A DNA stretch of 64,000 nt from Enterococcus sulfureus ATCC 49903. Lineage in GTDB: Bacteria; Bacillota; Bacilli; Lactobacillales; Enterococcaceae. Position numbers and translations under genes: made by a program. The stretch spans positions 496,001-560,000 of the forward strand of contig NZ_ASWO01000001.1 in assembly GCF_000407605.1 (NCBI RefSeq), read 5' to 3'. Below the pieces are notes generated by a model. That model made no database searches and had not been told where the DNA came from. It saw nothing but the letters and a program-made list of their open reading frames with translations. Positions 37,227 to 47,300 of the stretch are shown piece by piece (the first letter of the stretch is position 1; each line of letters starts with the position of its first letter).

Positions 37227-37988
37227 TTACTTCCCTTGAAAATAGCTAGTTAAACGTACTCGATCATTTAATGACGTCCCGACGATAAAGTACGGAAAGT
37301 CAGAATACACACTACTTGCCTCAGAAAAACGCATCTCGTAAATAATTTTTTTAAATTCTAATGGATCATTTGCAAACAGTGTCACGCCCCACTCGTGATC
37401 ATCAAATCCAATCGATCCTGTGATAAACTGTTTTATTTTTCCAGCATACTTGCGACCAATCATCCCATGTTCTTTCATCAATTCTTGACGCTTCTCATAA
37501 GATAACGTGTACCAATTGATTTCACCCGAACGAACTTTATTCATTGGATAAAAGCAAATATACTCATCTTTAGGCAATTCTGGATATAGATGTTGATTCG
37601 TCCGTTTCATCGCAGCTTGTGTTTTTGGCATCCCGCTATACGTCCCAAGCTCGATTACCGAAACATAGCTATGAACAGGTGTAAGATACGTAAAAATCTC
37701 TAACTGTCTGAAGCGATTTTCTTCTTCGTTTAGCTGATTTAATTCTGGTCGTAAAATGAAAAAACTAAAATCTCCTTTGTGACCTGTGACATTCCACAAG
37801 TAATGGCTGCCTTCTTTGGCTGTTTCGACTTGTTCCCATTTTTCGATCAAATCAAACAGTTCAGCTAATGCTCGTTGTTTTTTTTCGTCGTCAACAGTGG
37901 ACCACGCATGCCAATCCATATTGTAAAGCATATGTAAGGCATACCATCCATCTAGTGTTTCTACACTTTGTGCAATCATTTTTTTCAC
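37227..37988 (-). CDS. hemQ: Coproheme decarboxylase (253 aa)
   Basis: A chlorite-dismutase-fold protein of the HemQ/ChdC type and usual length. It starts with SVETLDGWYALHMLYNMDW, carries the catalytic Tyr/Lys region CFYPMNKVRSGEINWYTL (about residues 147-164) and the heme-ligand region ITGSIGFDDHEWGVTLFAND (about residues 190-209). It ends with VYSDFPYFIVG. The enzyme oxidatively decarboxylates coproheme III to heme b with H2O2. It is the first gene of the hemQ-MFS-hemH operon. GAGGTGAAAAAA precedes the ATG. The nearby pyruvate oxidase would be one peroxide source. Confidence 0.92.
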   Translation of the reverse strand: MKKMIAQSVETLDGWYALHMLYNMDWHAWSTVDDEKKQRALAELFDLIEKWEQVETAKEGSHYLWNVTGHKGDFSFFILRPELNQLNEEENRFRQLEIFTYLTPVHSYVSVIELGTYSGMPKTQAAMKRTNQHLYPELPKDEYICFYPMNKVRSGEINWYTLSYEKRQELMKEHGMIGRKYAGKIKQFITGSIGFDDHEWGVTLFANDPLEFKKIIYEMRFSEASSVYSDFPYFIVGTSLNDRVRLTSYFQGK

Positions 37989-38480
37989 CTCTGTTATTCA
38001 AAATATGGTTTTGATCGCCAACTACGTGAAATCACTCACCAGTAACCCATCCTACTCCTAGTACTTGTAAAAAAAAACATTAATTATAGAATAAATCTTT
38101 TTCTTAAGAAATTCTTAATAAAAAATGTAGTTTTTCACAAACTTTGCCCCAAATTCTCAATTAGATGATTACTTTTTAGACTTTTACTCTTTATTTTTTA
38201 GTTAAAGCGCACATTTACTACTAAATCGCTTACGTCAAATACAAACTAGTTCCTTTTAAAAAAACTGATATGATGACATTTCGTCACTTTTATAGCTAAC
38301 AACCGCTGGATCTATTCTCATGTTAAAAAAAATATGCATTGATTATATCAAGCGCAATCTACTATTTATTCAACTAAAAAAGTTTGTGAATTTTAATTTT
38401 TGCATTCGCTTTTTTTACATTAAATCCTCCAAAAATACTTGATTTCTATTTGTTTATCGACTTTTTTTTCAAACTAAAAA
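37989..38480. other. 540-bp AT-rich non-coding region upstream of hemQ
   Basis: No convincing coding frame is present. On the minus strand a perfect -10 TATAAT (plus strand 38083-38088) lies about 95 bp before hemQ. The palindrome TTAAGAAATTCTTAA (38104-38118) covers its -35 region and is a good operator candidate. Further upstream, 38180-38223 resembles the element found before two DUF5648 genes (shared TTAAAGCG, CATTTACT and TAA blocks). Confidence 0.55.
38104..38118. promoter_or_regulatory. Candidate operator of the hem operon
   Basis: TTAAGAAATTCTTAA is a perfect 7-bp inverted repeat around one base, sitting where the -35 of the hemQ promoter (TATAAT at 38083-38088) should be. A repressor that binds here would control hemQ-MFS-hemH. 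The factor is unknown. Confidence 0.55.
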
Positions 38481-38519
38481 AAACAACAGCTTGTGCATTA
38501 TTGACACGAGCTGTTGTTT
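38481..38519 (-). terminator. Terminator of the cupin gene
   Basis: A 15-bp stem with one mismatch, AAACAACAGCTTGTG / CACGAGCTGTTGTTT (38481-38495, 38505-38519), is followed on the minus strand by a U-rich tract. Confidence 0.8.
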
Positions 38520-38532
38520 ATGTCTGTTATTT

Positions 38533-39009
38533 TTAGATTGTTTCTAAAGCTAATTTCTCAATAATTTCCACTTGGTCTGGATAGAGTCTCAATAGTTCAC
38601 GTTTTTCGAATAATTTAAAGTCATCAAATGTAAATCCTGGAGAAACCATACAACTTACTAAGGCATATCCTTCTTCTACCGTAGATCCGAAAACCGAACC
38701 TTTTGGTACAGTGTAACTCAACCGTTCTTCATTTTTTATATCCAAACCGATTTTAGTCTTACGATATTCTCCTTCATAAAGCTCGTGTACCGTCAATGCT
38801 GAACCATAATGAAAATACCACACTTCGTCCGCTGTTAATTGATGAAAGTGTGAAGGACTTTCTTTAGTCAACAAAAAATAAATATTTGTATATAGCGGAC
38901 GATTCTGATCTGTTAACCATTCTGAAGCTGCCGGCAGTTCCTTATAGAATCCACCTTCAGGATGTGGAACCAATCCCAATTCTTTGATCCAGTATTCTTT
39001 TTGATGCAT
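38533..39009 (-). CDS. Cupin-fold DUF985 protein (158 aa)
   Basis: The sequence matches the DUF985 (cupin_5) family over its full length: ELGLVPHPEGGFYKEL at the start, FLLTKESPSHFHQLTADEVWYFHYGSALTVHEL with the probable metal/substrate His and Glu, and a C-terminal GYALVSCMVSPGFTFDDFKLF. Family members are small beta-barrel proteins whose chemistry is mostly unassigned (sugar-epimerase-like or nucleotide-sugar roles proposed). Monocistronic, 37 bp from the ABC permease gene, so it may also be read from upstream. Confidence 0.85.
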   Translation of the reverse strand: MHQKEYWIKELGLVPHPEGGFYKELPAASEWLTDQNRPLYTNIYFLLTKESPSHFHQLTADEVWYFHYGSALTVHELYEGEYRKTKIGLDIKNEERLSYTVPKGSVFGSTVEEGYALVSCMVSPGFTFDDFKLFEKRELLRLYPDQVEIIEKLALETI

Positions 39010-39046
39010 ATTTTTTCCCCTCCTGATTTAACAATTAATCAAAGAG

Positions 39047-40705
39047 CTATTCTTTGATTTTAAACGTTCGTGGTGCGATAAAATATATGATAACTAAACC
39101 GACCAAGACATAGGTGATACTAATAAAAGAAATTGTAATGACGTAAAAAAAACTCGAGAACTTAAGTTGTGTATTCATATAAGAAAAGAAATAAAAAAGC
39201 CATGTTACGACCCGATATGTCGGACTTTGAACCGTCATATCAGCTGTAAAAGGTTGTAATAGATAATAAATAAATAGCTCGTGAAAAGAAAATAACAGTC
39301 CTAACGCACTTAATAATAATAGTAACACTCCAAAAAATGACCAACTTAAATAAAAATTATTAAGAACTTGAAATAGAACAAATAATAAGAAAATCCCACT
39401 GATAATGACGCTATTGTATTTTATGATTTGTCGAAATCGATAGTTAAATCCTTCTAAGATCGTATGACTCTCACGATAAAAAGGATAGTACAACATTGAA
39501 GCATCACAATTTACAAATACCATTTGAACAATCTGTTTACCAAAAGATAAACCATACATCACAAAAAATAAGATTGGGAGCAGACGAAACATATCGTTTT
39601 CACTTAAATAATGCTGAATGTTAGCTATACGTAAACCAACTAAAATAATAGCTATAATCGAAAAAGCAGCAATGAGATAACGAATTTTCTTACGAAAAAC
39701 ATGCTGATAGCGACTAAATAATAATGCATTCAGATAATAAGTTCCAGTTAATTTTTCAACATGTTGATCATGATTGACTTGCAATTGTTTTTGCATCTTC
39801 AAACCTTTACTAATGTATTCATTATTTTTTAGTTTAGCATCAGCTAGGCCGTCATAAAATACGACAGATTGCGCAATCACTTTTTGAATAAATAAAGATT
39901 GCTTAGGGTAATACCAAGCACGATAAAAACCCATACTAGCCATTATTAACCAAACTAGTAAAAACCAACTACTAGTAAAGAAGTCTGTCAGCCGCCAAAT
40001 TTGATCATATTTATAGATTGCACTGAGTAGCACCAAAAATAACACCGTTACACCTAAGCCGATAAAGCGCCTAATCACTATACCCTCATAATGCATATAT
40101 AAACTACGACAAAAAACAAATAAAACGAGTTGACAAGCTAAATAAGAAAACAAAATAAAAAAGATAATCGTACTCTTCTGTAAAATCAAACCGCACAGTA
40201 ATGCAGCTCCAATATAATAAATCGTATGCTTAAATATTTTTACAAATTCTTGACCTAAAATAAAATGATTGCGTGACAAAGCGAATTCTGTGTAAAAATC
40301 CATTGCTTTTTTAGAAATCGTCACTGAAAAATGAGTAAAGAAACCTCCAAAAATTACTAGTACTAAAAGCCAAAGAAAAATCCCTTTCTGAATCGTTATT
40401 TGATCGATTCTAGAAAACATCGTAGCAAAATTTTCCCCTTCAAAAAATGTTTGTAAAACCAACTGAAATAAAACAGCTAATCCCATAATTAAGATCTTTT
40501 TTAAAAAGGAAAAAACAACTTCCAAAATTACTAGTATGATTCCTATGAATCGTTTGAATTCGTATGTACGATACACTTTTTCATCAAACATTCTGCTCAA
40601 AACTGGAATTCTTCCCAAAAAATACCAGAAGCCATTGATTCTTTTAATCAATGTATACTGAAAAAATTGCCAATCTTCTAAAAAAAAATTAGCGAAGCGC
40701 CTCAT
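39047..40705 (-). CDS. ABC transporter membrane protein of unknown substrate (552 aa)
   Basis: About ten to twelve membrane helices. A long cytosolic basic stretch with an intracellular loop (about residues 285-330) divides two membrane halves. The start MRRFANFFLEDWQFFQYTLIKR is typical of large exporter-type ABC-2 permeases found with a single ATPase in Lactobacillales (EcsB-like size but not clearly EcsB). Its start overlaps the ATPase gene by 17 bp, so the two form one complex. Substrate unknown; no immunity peptide or lantibiotic gene is nearby. Confidence 0.75.
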   Translation of the reverse strand: MRRFANFFLEDWQFFQYTLIKRINGFWYFLGRIPVLSRMFDEKVYRTYEFKRFIGIILVILEVVFSFLKKILIMGLAVLFQLVLQTFFEGENFATMFSRIDQITIQKGIFLWLLVLVIFGGFFTHFSVTISKKAMDFYTEFALSRNHFILGQEFVKIFKHTIYYIGAALLCGLILQKSTIIFFILFSYLACQLVLFVFCRSLYMHYEGIVIRRFIGLGVTVLFLVLLSAIYKYDQIWRLTDFFTSSWFLLVWLIMASMGFYRAWYYPKQSLFIQKVIAQSVVFYDGLADAKLKNNEYISKGLKMQKQLQVNHDQHVEKLTGTYYLNALLFSRYQHVFRKKIRYLIAAFSIIAIILVGLRIANIQHYLSENDMFRLLPILFFVMYGLSFGKQIVQMVFVNCDASMLYYPFYRESHTILEGFNYRFRQIIKYNSVIISGIFLLFVLFQVLNNFYLSWSFFGVLLLLLSALGLLFSFHELFIYYLLQPFTADMTVQSPTYRVVTWLFYFFSYMNTQLKFSSFFYVITISFISITYVLVGLVIIYFIAPRTFKIKE

Positions 40706-41417
40706 CTATCGATTCCTCCTCTTCGGTCAGTAACGCCACTACTTCTGCTTCAAAGTTTTTATCACGTATATGTTCTGCTTCAATACTTCGAAGTTTTCCA
40801 TGATGCAATAAGACGACTTCATCACATAAATCTTGCGCTAACTGTAAAATATGAGTGGAAAAGATTACTACAGATTTGGCCTTCATTTTGATAATCATTT
40901 CTTTCATCTCGTGAGCCGCAACCACATCAAAAGACGTTAATGGTTCATCTAATAACAATACTGGTGGCTGAACCATCAGAGAAACTAACAGTTGAACTTT
41001 ATTTTTCATACCATGAGAAAAATCTTTTAACAGACGATGATGGTCTTCTTTTGAAATTCCTACCATTAACAAATAGTCTTCTGGCTGCTTCATAGAAGTT
41101 ATTTTTTTGCTATGGATATCCATAAAAAAACGAACGAATTCATACGCTGTCATAAAAGCAGGTAAATGAGGCATCGTGTACACAAATCCAATCTCGGTAT
41201 TGTCGTAATCGAAATTTCTTTGACTTTCATCTTGTATATAAATTTGTCCGCTATCTAATACTAAATTTCTTGAAATACAATTAAATAAAGTTGTTTTTCC
41301 AGCACCATTTCGACCTAACAATCCATAAATTTTTCCTTTTTCAAAACGAAAACTCGCATTATCAAAAATAATTTTTTCTTCAAATTTTTTTGTTATTCCA
41401 TCAACTATTAACTCCAT
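40689..41417 (-). CDS. ABC transporter ATPase (242 aa)
   Basis: Walker A GLLGRNGAGKTTLF (about residues 33-46), Q-loop near FVYTMPHLP, Walker B VLLLDEP (about residues 148-154) and H-loop FSTHIL. The signature is unusual: DFSHGMKNKVQLL in place of LSGGQ-R. It energises the downstream-encoded membrane protein. GAGGTGAAAAG precedes the ATG. The C-terminus carries an acidic tail (EEEESIDE). Exporter type is inferred from the partner. Confidence 0.88.
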   Translation of the reverse strand: MELIVDGITKKFEEKIIFDNASFRFEKGKIYGLLGRNGAGKTTLFNCISRNLVLDSGQIYIQDESQRNFDYDNTEIGFVYTMPHLPAFMTAYEFVRFFMDIHSKKITSMKQPEDYLLMVGISKEDHHRLLKDFSHGMKNKVQLLVSLMVQPPVLLLDEPLTSFDVVAAHEMKEMIIKMKAKSVVIFSTHILQLAQDLCDEVVLLHHGKLRSIEAEHIRDKNFEAEVVALLTEEEESIDEALR

Positions 41418-41718
41418 CTTTTCACCTCTTAAATTCAGTGTACTAAATTCTAATTTATTTTGATAGAGAAAATTTTACCCACAAAAATGAATTTATTTAT
41501 CAAGTAAGTCTTCGTTTAGATAAATAAAAAAGCAAAGCATTCATCCAAATATTTACTTTACTTTCCAATAAATTCAATCCTCTTCAGGAAAATAAAAAAG
41601 ACAGACTGTCACCACAACAGTCTATCTCCTCAAAAACTCTCTATCTTTTTTTGCTCTTAAATTCTACTGCACACTATTTTATGAAAATATCTACTATGAG
41701 CTTACTATATATGAAAAA
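41418..41718. other. Intergenic region between ABC operons
   Basis: AT-rich, with no coding frame that I trust. It contains the hairpin AGACAGACTGT / ACAGTCTATCT (41599-41609, 41617-41627; one mismatch) with a minus-strand U-tract, the likely terminator of the betaine/choline operon. The rest should hold the promoter of the ABC ATPase gene, which I could not fix. Confidence 0.6.
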
Positions 41719-43236
41719 TTAATTTTTTAACATTCCATGCTCGACTAGATAATCATGTGCCACAGTCGCTGGATCTTTTTGTTCAACATTGACTTGATAG
41801 TTCATATCGCTCATTTGTTCGGCAGTGATTTTACCCACTAACGGTTCTAACAAGGTTTTAAGCTCTGGGTATTTCTCCAATGTTTCAGCTTTCATCAATG
41901 GTGCCCCTTGATAGGGTGGGAATAGTTGCTTATCGTCTTTTAAAACAACTAAATCATATTGTTTTAATTCACTATCTGTTGAATAAGCATCCACCACATT
42001 CACATCACCATTGTTGATGGCTTGATATCGCAAGGAAGGTTCTAATGATTTCACTTCAAAATTCAACCCATACAATGACTGTAATCCCTTATAGCCATCT
42101 TCACGATCAATAAACTCTAAAGTAAATCCTGCTTTTAATTGATTTTCCACTTTTTTTAGATCACTGATCGTTTTTAGGTTATTGGCTTTTGCGAAGTCAC
42201 GTTTGACTGCTACCGCATACGTATTTTCATATTCCATCGGCTCTAAATAATCCATGTTTTCTTGTTTTTTGATTTCATCCCGTGCGTATTCGTATACAAC
42301 TTTAGGATCATTAGAAGTATTTTGATTATCTTTGATAAATGTCTCCAAAACAGTTCCTGTAAATTCTGGGTAGATATCGATTTCGCCAGATTTTAAAGCA
42401 TTAAATAAAAAAGTCGTTTTCCCAAAATTAGGTTTTAGATTTACCTTGATGTCGCTATTTTCCTCAATTAATTCTTTGTACATATTGATTAAAATATCTG
42501 GTTCTGCGCCCAATTTACCTGCAATAGTAATTTGTTTTTGTTCGCTACTTTGATGCGTTAAGAAAAACGAACCAAATAATAATGCAACCAAGACGACTAA
42601 TCCAGTAATCGTACGCATCGGTGTGGCTTTTTCTAGTAATTTGATTCCAAAGTTAAAGACAACAGCAAGAATCGCAGAGGAGATCGCTCCAATTAGAATC
42701 AAGTAAATGTTGTTGCGGTCGATCCCTAGTAAAATAAAAGTTCCCAATCCACCAGCACCAATCAAAGCAGCTAGCGTTGCTGTTCCGATAATCAAAACGG
42801 TCGCCGTTCGAATCCCGGAAATAATATAAGGTAAAGCGAGTTGTAACTCGAATTTAAATAATTTTTCTTTCTTACTCATCCCAAACGCTTCAGCTGCTTC
42901 TTGAAGCGAAGGATCGATCTCAGTCAAACCGGTATAGGTATTTTGCATAATTGGAAACAGTGCATAAATAACTAATGCGACAATCGCTGGCGGGCTACCG
43001 ATCCCAATTAGCGGAATCAATAATCCTAATAAAGCTAAGGAAGGAATCGTTTGAAAAATCCCTGTGATCTGCAATACGATTTCGGCAATTTTTTTATATT
43101 TTGTTAGCAAAATCGCTAATGGTATAGCAATCAAGATCGCAATACATAAAGAAACTAAGGATAATTGAATATGCTCAAGCAAGGCTTTTATAAATTCTTC
43201 TTTACGTGCTAAAAATGTTTCGACTAATTGTCCCAT
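41719..43236 (-). CDS. Betaine/choline ABC transporter permease fused to binding protein (505 aa)
   Basis: Residues 1-215 are an OpuB/ProW-type permease with about five helices and the EAA loop [25 protein letters not shown]. Residues 230-505 are an extracellular OpuBC-type substrate-binding domain ([55 protein letters not shown]) tethered by a membrane helix. Such fusions take up glycine betaine, choline or carnitine for osmoprotection. The gene lies directly after the ATPase gene (1 bp apart). Confidence 0.92.
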   Translation of the reverse strand: MGQLVETFLARKEEFIKALLEHIQLSLVSLCIAILIAIPLAILLTKYKKIAEIVLQITGIFQTIPSLALLGLLIPLIGIGSPPAIVALVIYALFPIMQNTYTGLTEIDPSLQEAAEAFGMSKKEKLFKFELQLALPYIISGIRTATVLIIGTATLAALIGAGGLGTFILLGIDRNNIYLILIGAISSAILAVVFNFGIKLLEKATPMRTITGLVVLVALLFGSFFLTHQSSEQKQITIAGKLGAEPDILINMYKELIEENSDIKVNLKPNFGKTTFLFNALKSGEIDIYPEFTGTVLETFIKDNQNTSNDPKVVYEYARDEIKKQENMDYLEPMEYENTYAVAVKRDFAKANNLKTISDLKKVENQLKAGFTLEFIDREDGYKGLQSLYGLNFEVKSLEPSLRYQAINNGDVNVVDAYSTDSELKQYDLVVLKDDKQLFPPYQGAPLMKAETLEKYPELKTLLEPLVGKITAEQMSDMNYQVNVEQKDPATVAHDYLVEHGMLKN

Positions 43237-43237
43237 T

Positions 43238-44194
43238 TTACATATCCTCCCGTTCTAACACCAGGCTTAAATGTGACAATAATAGCGCATTATCTAAATA
43301 ACCTAATGATTTGCCATCTTGGATGATTTCCAGTTGGTCGACTTTATCCAACGCTTGGATCACTTGAGCTAGGGTTGCGACAAAATCCGTTTTTTGGGTC
43401 GTTTGGTTCGTCACCGTTGGATAGAGCACACTCGAATCGAACCATTCACTAAGTGGAAGATGCATAAGATCAGCCTGTTCTTGCTGAAAGAACTGTGCTA
43501 CGAATGCATCTGCTGGATGTTTACGAATTTGCTCTGGGGTATCTAATTGAACCACTTTCCCCTCTTTCATCACACAAATCCGTTCGCCTAATCGCATCGC
43601 TTCGTTCATATCATGTGTGACAAATACGATCGTACTTTTTAGTTCGTGATGCAACTCTTTAATCAATTCTTGCAACTGATTTCTTGAAATTGGATCAAGT
43701 GCACTAAAAGGTTCGTCCATTAAGATCACATCAGGTTGAGCTGCGATCGCGCGCAAGATTCCAATCCGCTGCTGTTCTCCTCCAGATAATTCTGAGGGTT
43801 TTCGTTGTAAGTACTCTTCTGGTGCAAGATTCACTTTTTTAAGCAATTCAATCGCACGTTTTCGGCGCTCTTCTTTTTTCCAACGCTTCATTTCAGGGAT
43901 TAGTTCAATATTCTCGGCAACCGTCAAATTAGGAAATAATGCAATTTGTTGCAAGACATAGCCAATCGATAAACGAAGTTCTTTCAAATGATAACTAGTC
44001 AAGTCTTTACCGTGTAATGAAATCGTCCCTTCTGTTGGTTCAATTAGTCGGTTGATCATTTTTAAGGTCGTTGTTTTTCCACTACCACTTGGTCCAACTA
44101 AAACAAAAAATTCGCCTTTTTTTATTTTAGCGTCAAAGTTGTCTAGTACGATTTTTTCTTGATAACGTTTGGAAACATGCTGAAATTCAATCAC
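43238..44194 (-). CDS. Betaine/choline ABC transporter ATPase (318 aa)
   Basis: I set the start at GTG 44194 ([20 protein letters not shown]) because GAGGTG lies seven bases upstream; an ATG 42 bp further has no such site. Walker A is GPSGSGKTT, the signature LSGGEQQR, Walker [13 protein letters not shown]. The C-terminal part after about residue 240 is a short, degenerate CBS-like region, where OpuA/OpuC ATPases carry osmosensing CBS domains. It is the first gene of a two-gene operon with the permease-binding protein. Confidence 0.92.
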   Translation of the reverse strand: MIEFQHVSKRYQEKIVLDNFDAKIKKGEFFVLVGPSGSGKTTTLKMINRLIEPTEGTISLHGKDLTSYHLKELRLSIGYVLQQIALFPNLTVAENIELIPEMKRWKKEERRKRAIELLKKVNLAPEEYLQRKPSELSGGEQQRIGILRAIAAQPDVILMDEPFSALDPISRNQLQELIKELHHELKSTIVFVTHDMNEAMRLGERICVMKEGKVVQLDTPEQIRKHPADAFVAQFFQQEQADLMHLPLSEWFDSSVLYPTVTNQTTQKTDFVATLAQVIQALDKVDQLEIIQDGKSLGYLDNALLLSHLSLVLEREDM

Positions 44195-44290
44195 AAGGTT
44201 CACCTCTATTCTATTTATATCTAAAAGTATACCCAATAATCATAGATGCTTCTAAAGATTTGTCTTAGCTATTTTCTAATTGATCAAAAC

Positions 44291-44324
44291 AAAAAACCTC
44301 TTAGCATTTTGCTAAGAGGTTTTT
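44291..44324. terminator. Terminator of the giant adhesin gene
   Basis: A perfect 14-bp stem around ACCTCTTAGCA / TGCTAAGAGGT (44296-44306, 44310-44320), with A- and T-tract flanks, lies 4 bp after the stop codon of the adhesin. Confidence 0.92.
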
Positions 44325-44327
44325 CGA

Positions 44328-47300
44328 CTAATTTGTTTCTTTTCTAGAACGTCTTTTCGCAAGCAATAATGCAGTAGTAATCGCTACAGTCCCAAGTAAT
44401 GTCATTTCATTAGAGAATATCGTATCCTCATTTGTACTTGGTAAAGTACCGTATTTACTATAAGAATCGCTTGTTCCATTGTAACTTGTTCCTGGAGTTG
44501 TAGTTGTACCATAGCCATTTGACCCTGTCGTACCTGATCCTGTACCACCAGTATTTGGTAACACACCGATTTGACTATTCGAGTTCGAATCTCGGTTTGC
44601 GTTGGATAAAGAAGTACTGCTAGATTGGCTTAGGCTTGTACTTGTACTCATGCTTGTTGACGCACTATTACTTCCATAATCACTTACAATAGTCGAGTTC
44701 ACTTTACTTGTTGATGTTGATAGACTATCTGAAAGACTCGTAGAACCGCTTAGAGAAGTACTTATACTATCACTACCACTTTCTGGAGTGCTTGTACTAT
44801 TGCTTAGACTCGTACTCATACTTGTGCTAGTTGAAAGACTTGTACTAACTGAACTACTGATACTATCTGAAGTGCTACCTGGTGTACTCATACTATTGCT
44901 TAGCGAGATACTAGTAGAAAGACTCGTACTCATAATTGTTGACGTACTGCCACTCAAGCTTTGACTAGTACTTACACTTAGACTGGTACTACTTGATGTA
45001 CTATCTGAACGACTTGTACTTACAGATAGACTCAAACTTGTGCTCGTGCTGTCGCTTAACGATGTACTGTCTGAAAGACTTGTACTGATTGAAGTGCTGC
45101 CACTCAAGCTTGCGCTGATACTTGCACTTACACTACTGCTAATGCTTGTACTCATACTTACACTTGTACTATCACTTAATGACGTACTATCTGAACGACT
45201 TGTACTGATCGATGTGCTGTCACTTAGACTTGCACTCATACTTGCACTCACACTACTGCTAATGCTTGTACTCATACTTACACTTGCGCTATCACTTAAT
45301 GACGTACTATCTGAACGACTTGTACTTACAGAGTCACTGCCACTCAAGCTTGCGCTGATACTTGCACTTACGCTACTGCTAATGCTTGTACTCATACTTA
45401 CACTTGTGCTATCACTTAACGACGTACTATCTGAACGACTTGTACTTACAGAGTCACTGTTACTCAAGCTTGCACTGATACTTGCACTAACACTACTGCT
45501 AATGCTTGTACTCATACTTACACTTGTGCTGTCACTTAACGACGTACTGTCTGAACGACTTGTGCTGACCGATGTGCTGTCACTCAAGCTTGCGCTGATA
45601 CTTGCACTCACACTACTGCTAATGCTTGTACTCATACTTACACTTGTGCTATCACTTAACGACGTACTATCTGAACGACTTGTACTTACAGAGTCACTGT
45701 TACTCAAGCTTGCACTGATACTTGCTGAGGTACTTCCACTATAGCTTTGGCTAGTACTTATACTTGTGCTGTCACTTAGTGATTTACTATCTGAGCGACT
45801 TGTGCTGACCGATGTGCTGTCACTTAGACTAATACTAATACTTGTACTATCACTCAATGACGTGCTATCTGAACGGCTCGTACTTACAGAGTCACTACTA
45901 CTCAAGCTTGCACTGATACTTGCTGAGGTACTTCCACTATAACTTTGGCTAGTACTTATACTTGTGCTGTCACTTAGTGATTTACTATCTGAGCGACTTG
46001 TACTTACAGAGTCACTGCTACTCAAGCTTGCGCTGATACTTGATGAGGTACTTCCACTATAACTTTGGCTAATACTTATACTTGTGCTGTCACTTAGTGA
46101 TGTACTATCTGAACGGCTTGTACTTACAGAGTCACTGCCACTCAAGCTTGCACTGATACTTGCACTCACACTACTGCTAATGCTTGTGCTCATACTCATA
46201 CTTGTGCTTTCGCTTAATGAGGTACTATTTGAACGACTTGTACTGATTGATGTACTGTCACTTAGACTCGTACTCATGCTCGAGCTTAGGCTACTGCTAA
46301 TGCTTGTACTGATGCTCATACTTGTACTATCACTTAATGAGGTGCTATCTGAGCGACTTGTACTTACAGAGTCACTACTACTCAAACTCGCACTAACACT
46401 TGATGAGGTACTTCCACTATAACTTTGGCTAATACTTGTACTTGTGCTATTGCTGATCGATGTACTGTCCGAACGACTTACACTGATCGATAGACTTTCA
46501 CTTGTACTTGTACTATCGCTTAATGAGGTACTTTCTGAACGACTCGTACTTGCAGAACTACTTCCGCTGTAGCTTGTACTGATACTTGTACTCAAACTAT
46601 TACTGATACTTAGACTAATACTTGTGCTTGTACTATCACTTAATGAGATGCTATCCGAACGACTCGTACTTACGGATTCACTTCCACTATAGCTTGTACT
46701 AATGCTTGTTGAGGTGCTTCCACTGTAACTTGCACTAATACTTGAGCTTAAGCTATTGCTTACTGACGTACTGTCTGAATAACTTACACTTGTAGATACA
46801 CTGCCACTCAAGCTTTCACTAATACTTGTGCTTACACTCATACTAATGCTGTCTCTAGTACTTGTACTTGTGCTATCACTTAATGACGTACTATCTGATC
46901 GACTAATACTTACTGAATCACTGCCACTATAGCTTGTACTAATGCTTGTCGACGTGCTTCCACTATAACTTGCGCTAATGCTTGAGCTTACACTTTCAGA
47001 TACAGAATTACTATCCAAACGACTAACACTTGTTGAGGTACTTCCACTTAAACTTGCACTAATGCTTGTTGAGGTACTTCCGCTGTAGCTTGCGCTAATA
47101 CTTGCACTTGTACTGTCGCTTAATGAGGTACTTTCTGAAAGACTGGTACTTACCGACTGGCTTTCGCTAATGTCTGAAATACTACCTAAAGTACTTGCTG
47201 AAATACTAGTACTTAGACTAGCACTTGTACTGGTACTTGCTGAAACGCTCATACTTGTACTTAAGCTGATACTTGTCGATGTACTTCCACTATAACTTCC

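Noticed and set aside
35854-37239. Several plus-strand frames opposite hemH and the MFS gene
   Set aside because: They are antisense to well-supported genes with clear protein families and have no ribosome binding sites.
38280-38345. A 21-codon minus-strand frame in the non-coding region before hemQ
   Set aside because: Very short, without a ribosome binding site; likely chance in AT-rich DNA.
45040-46422. Further Leu-rich plus-strand frames opposite the adhesin stalk
   Set aside because: Same cause as above; they are shadows of S-x-S codons.
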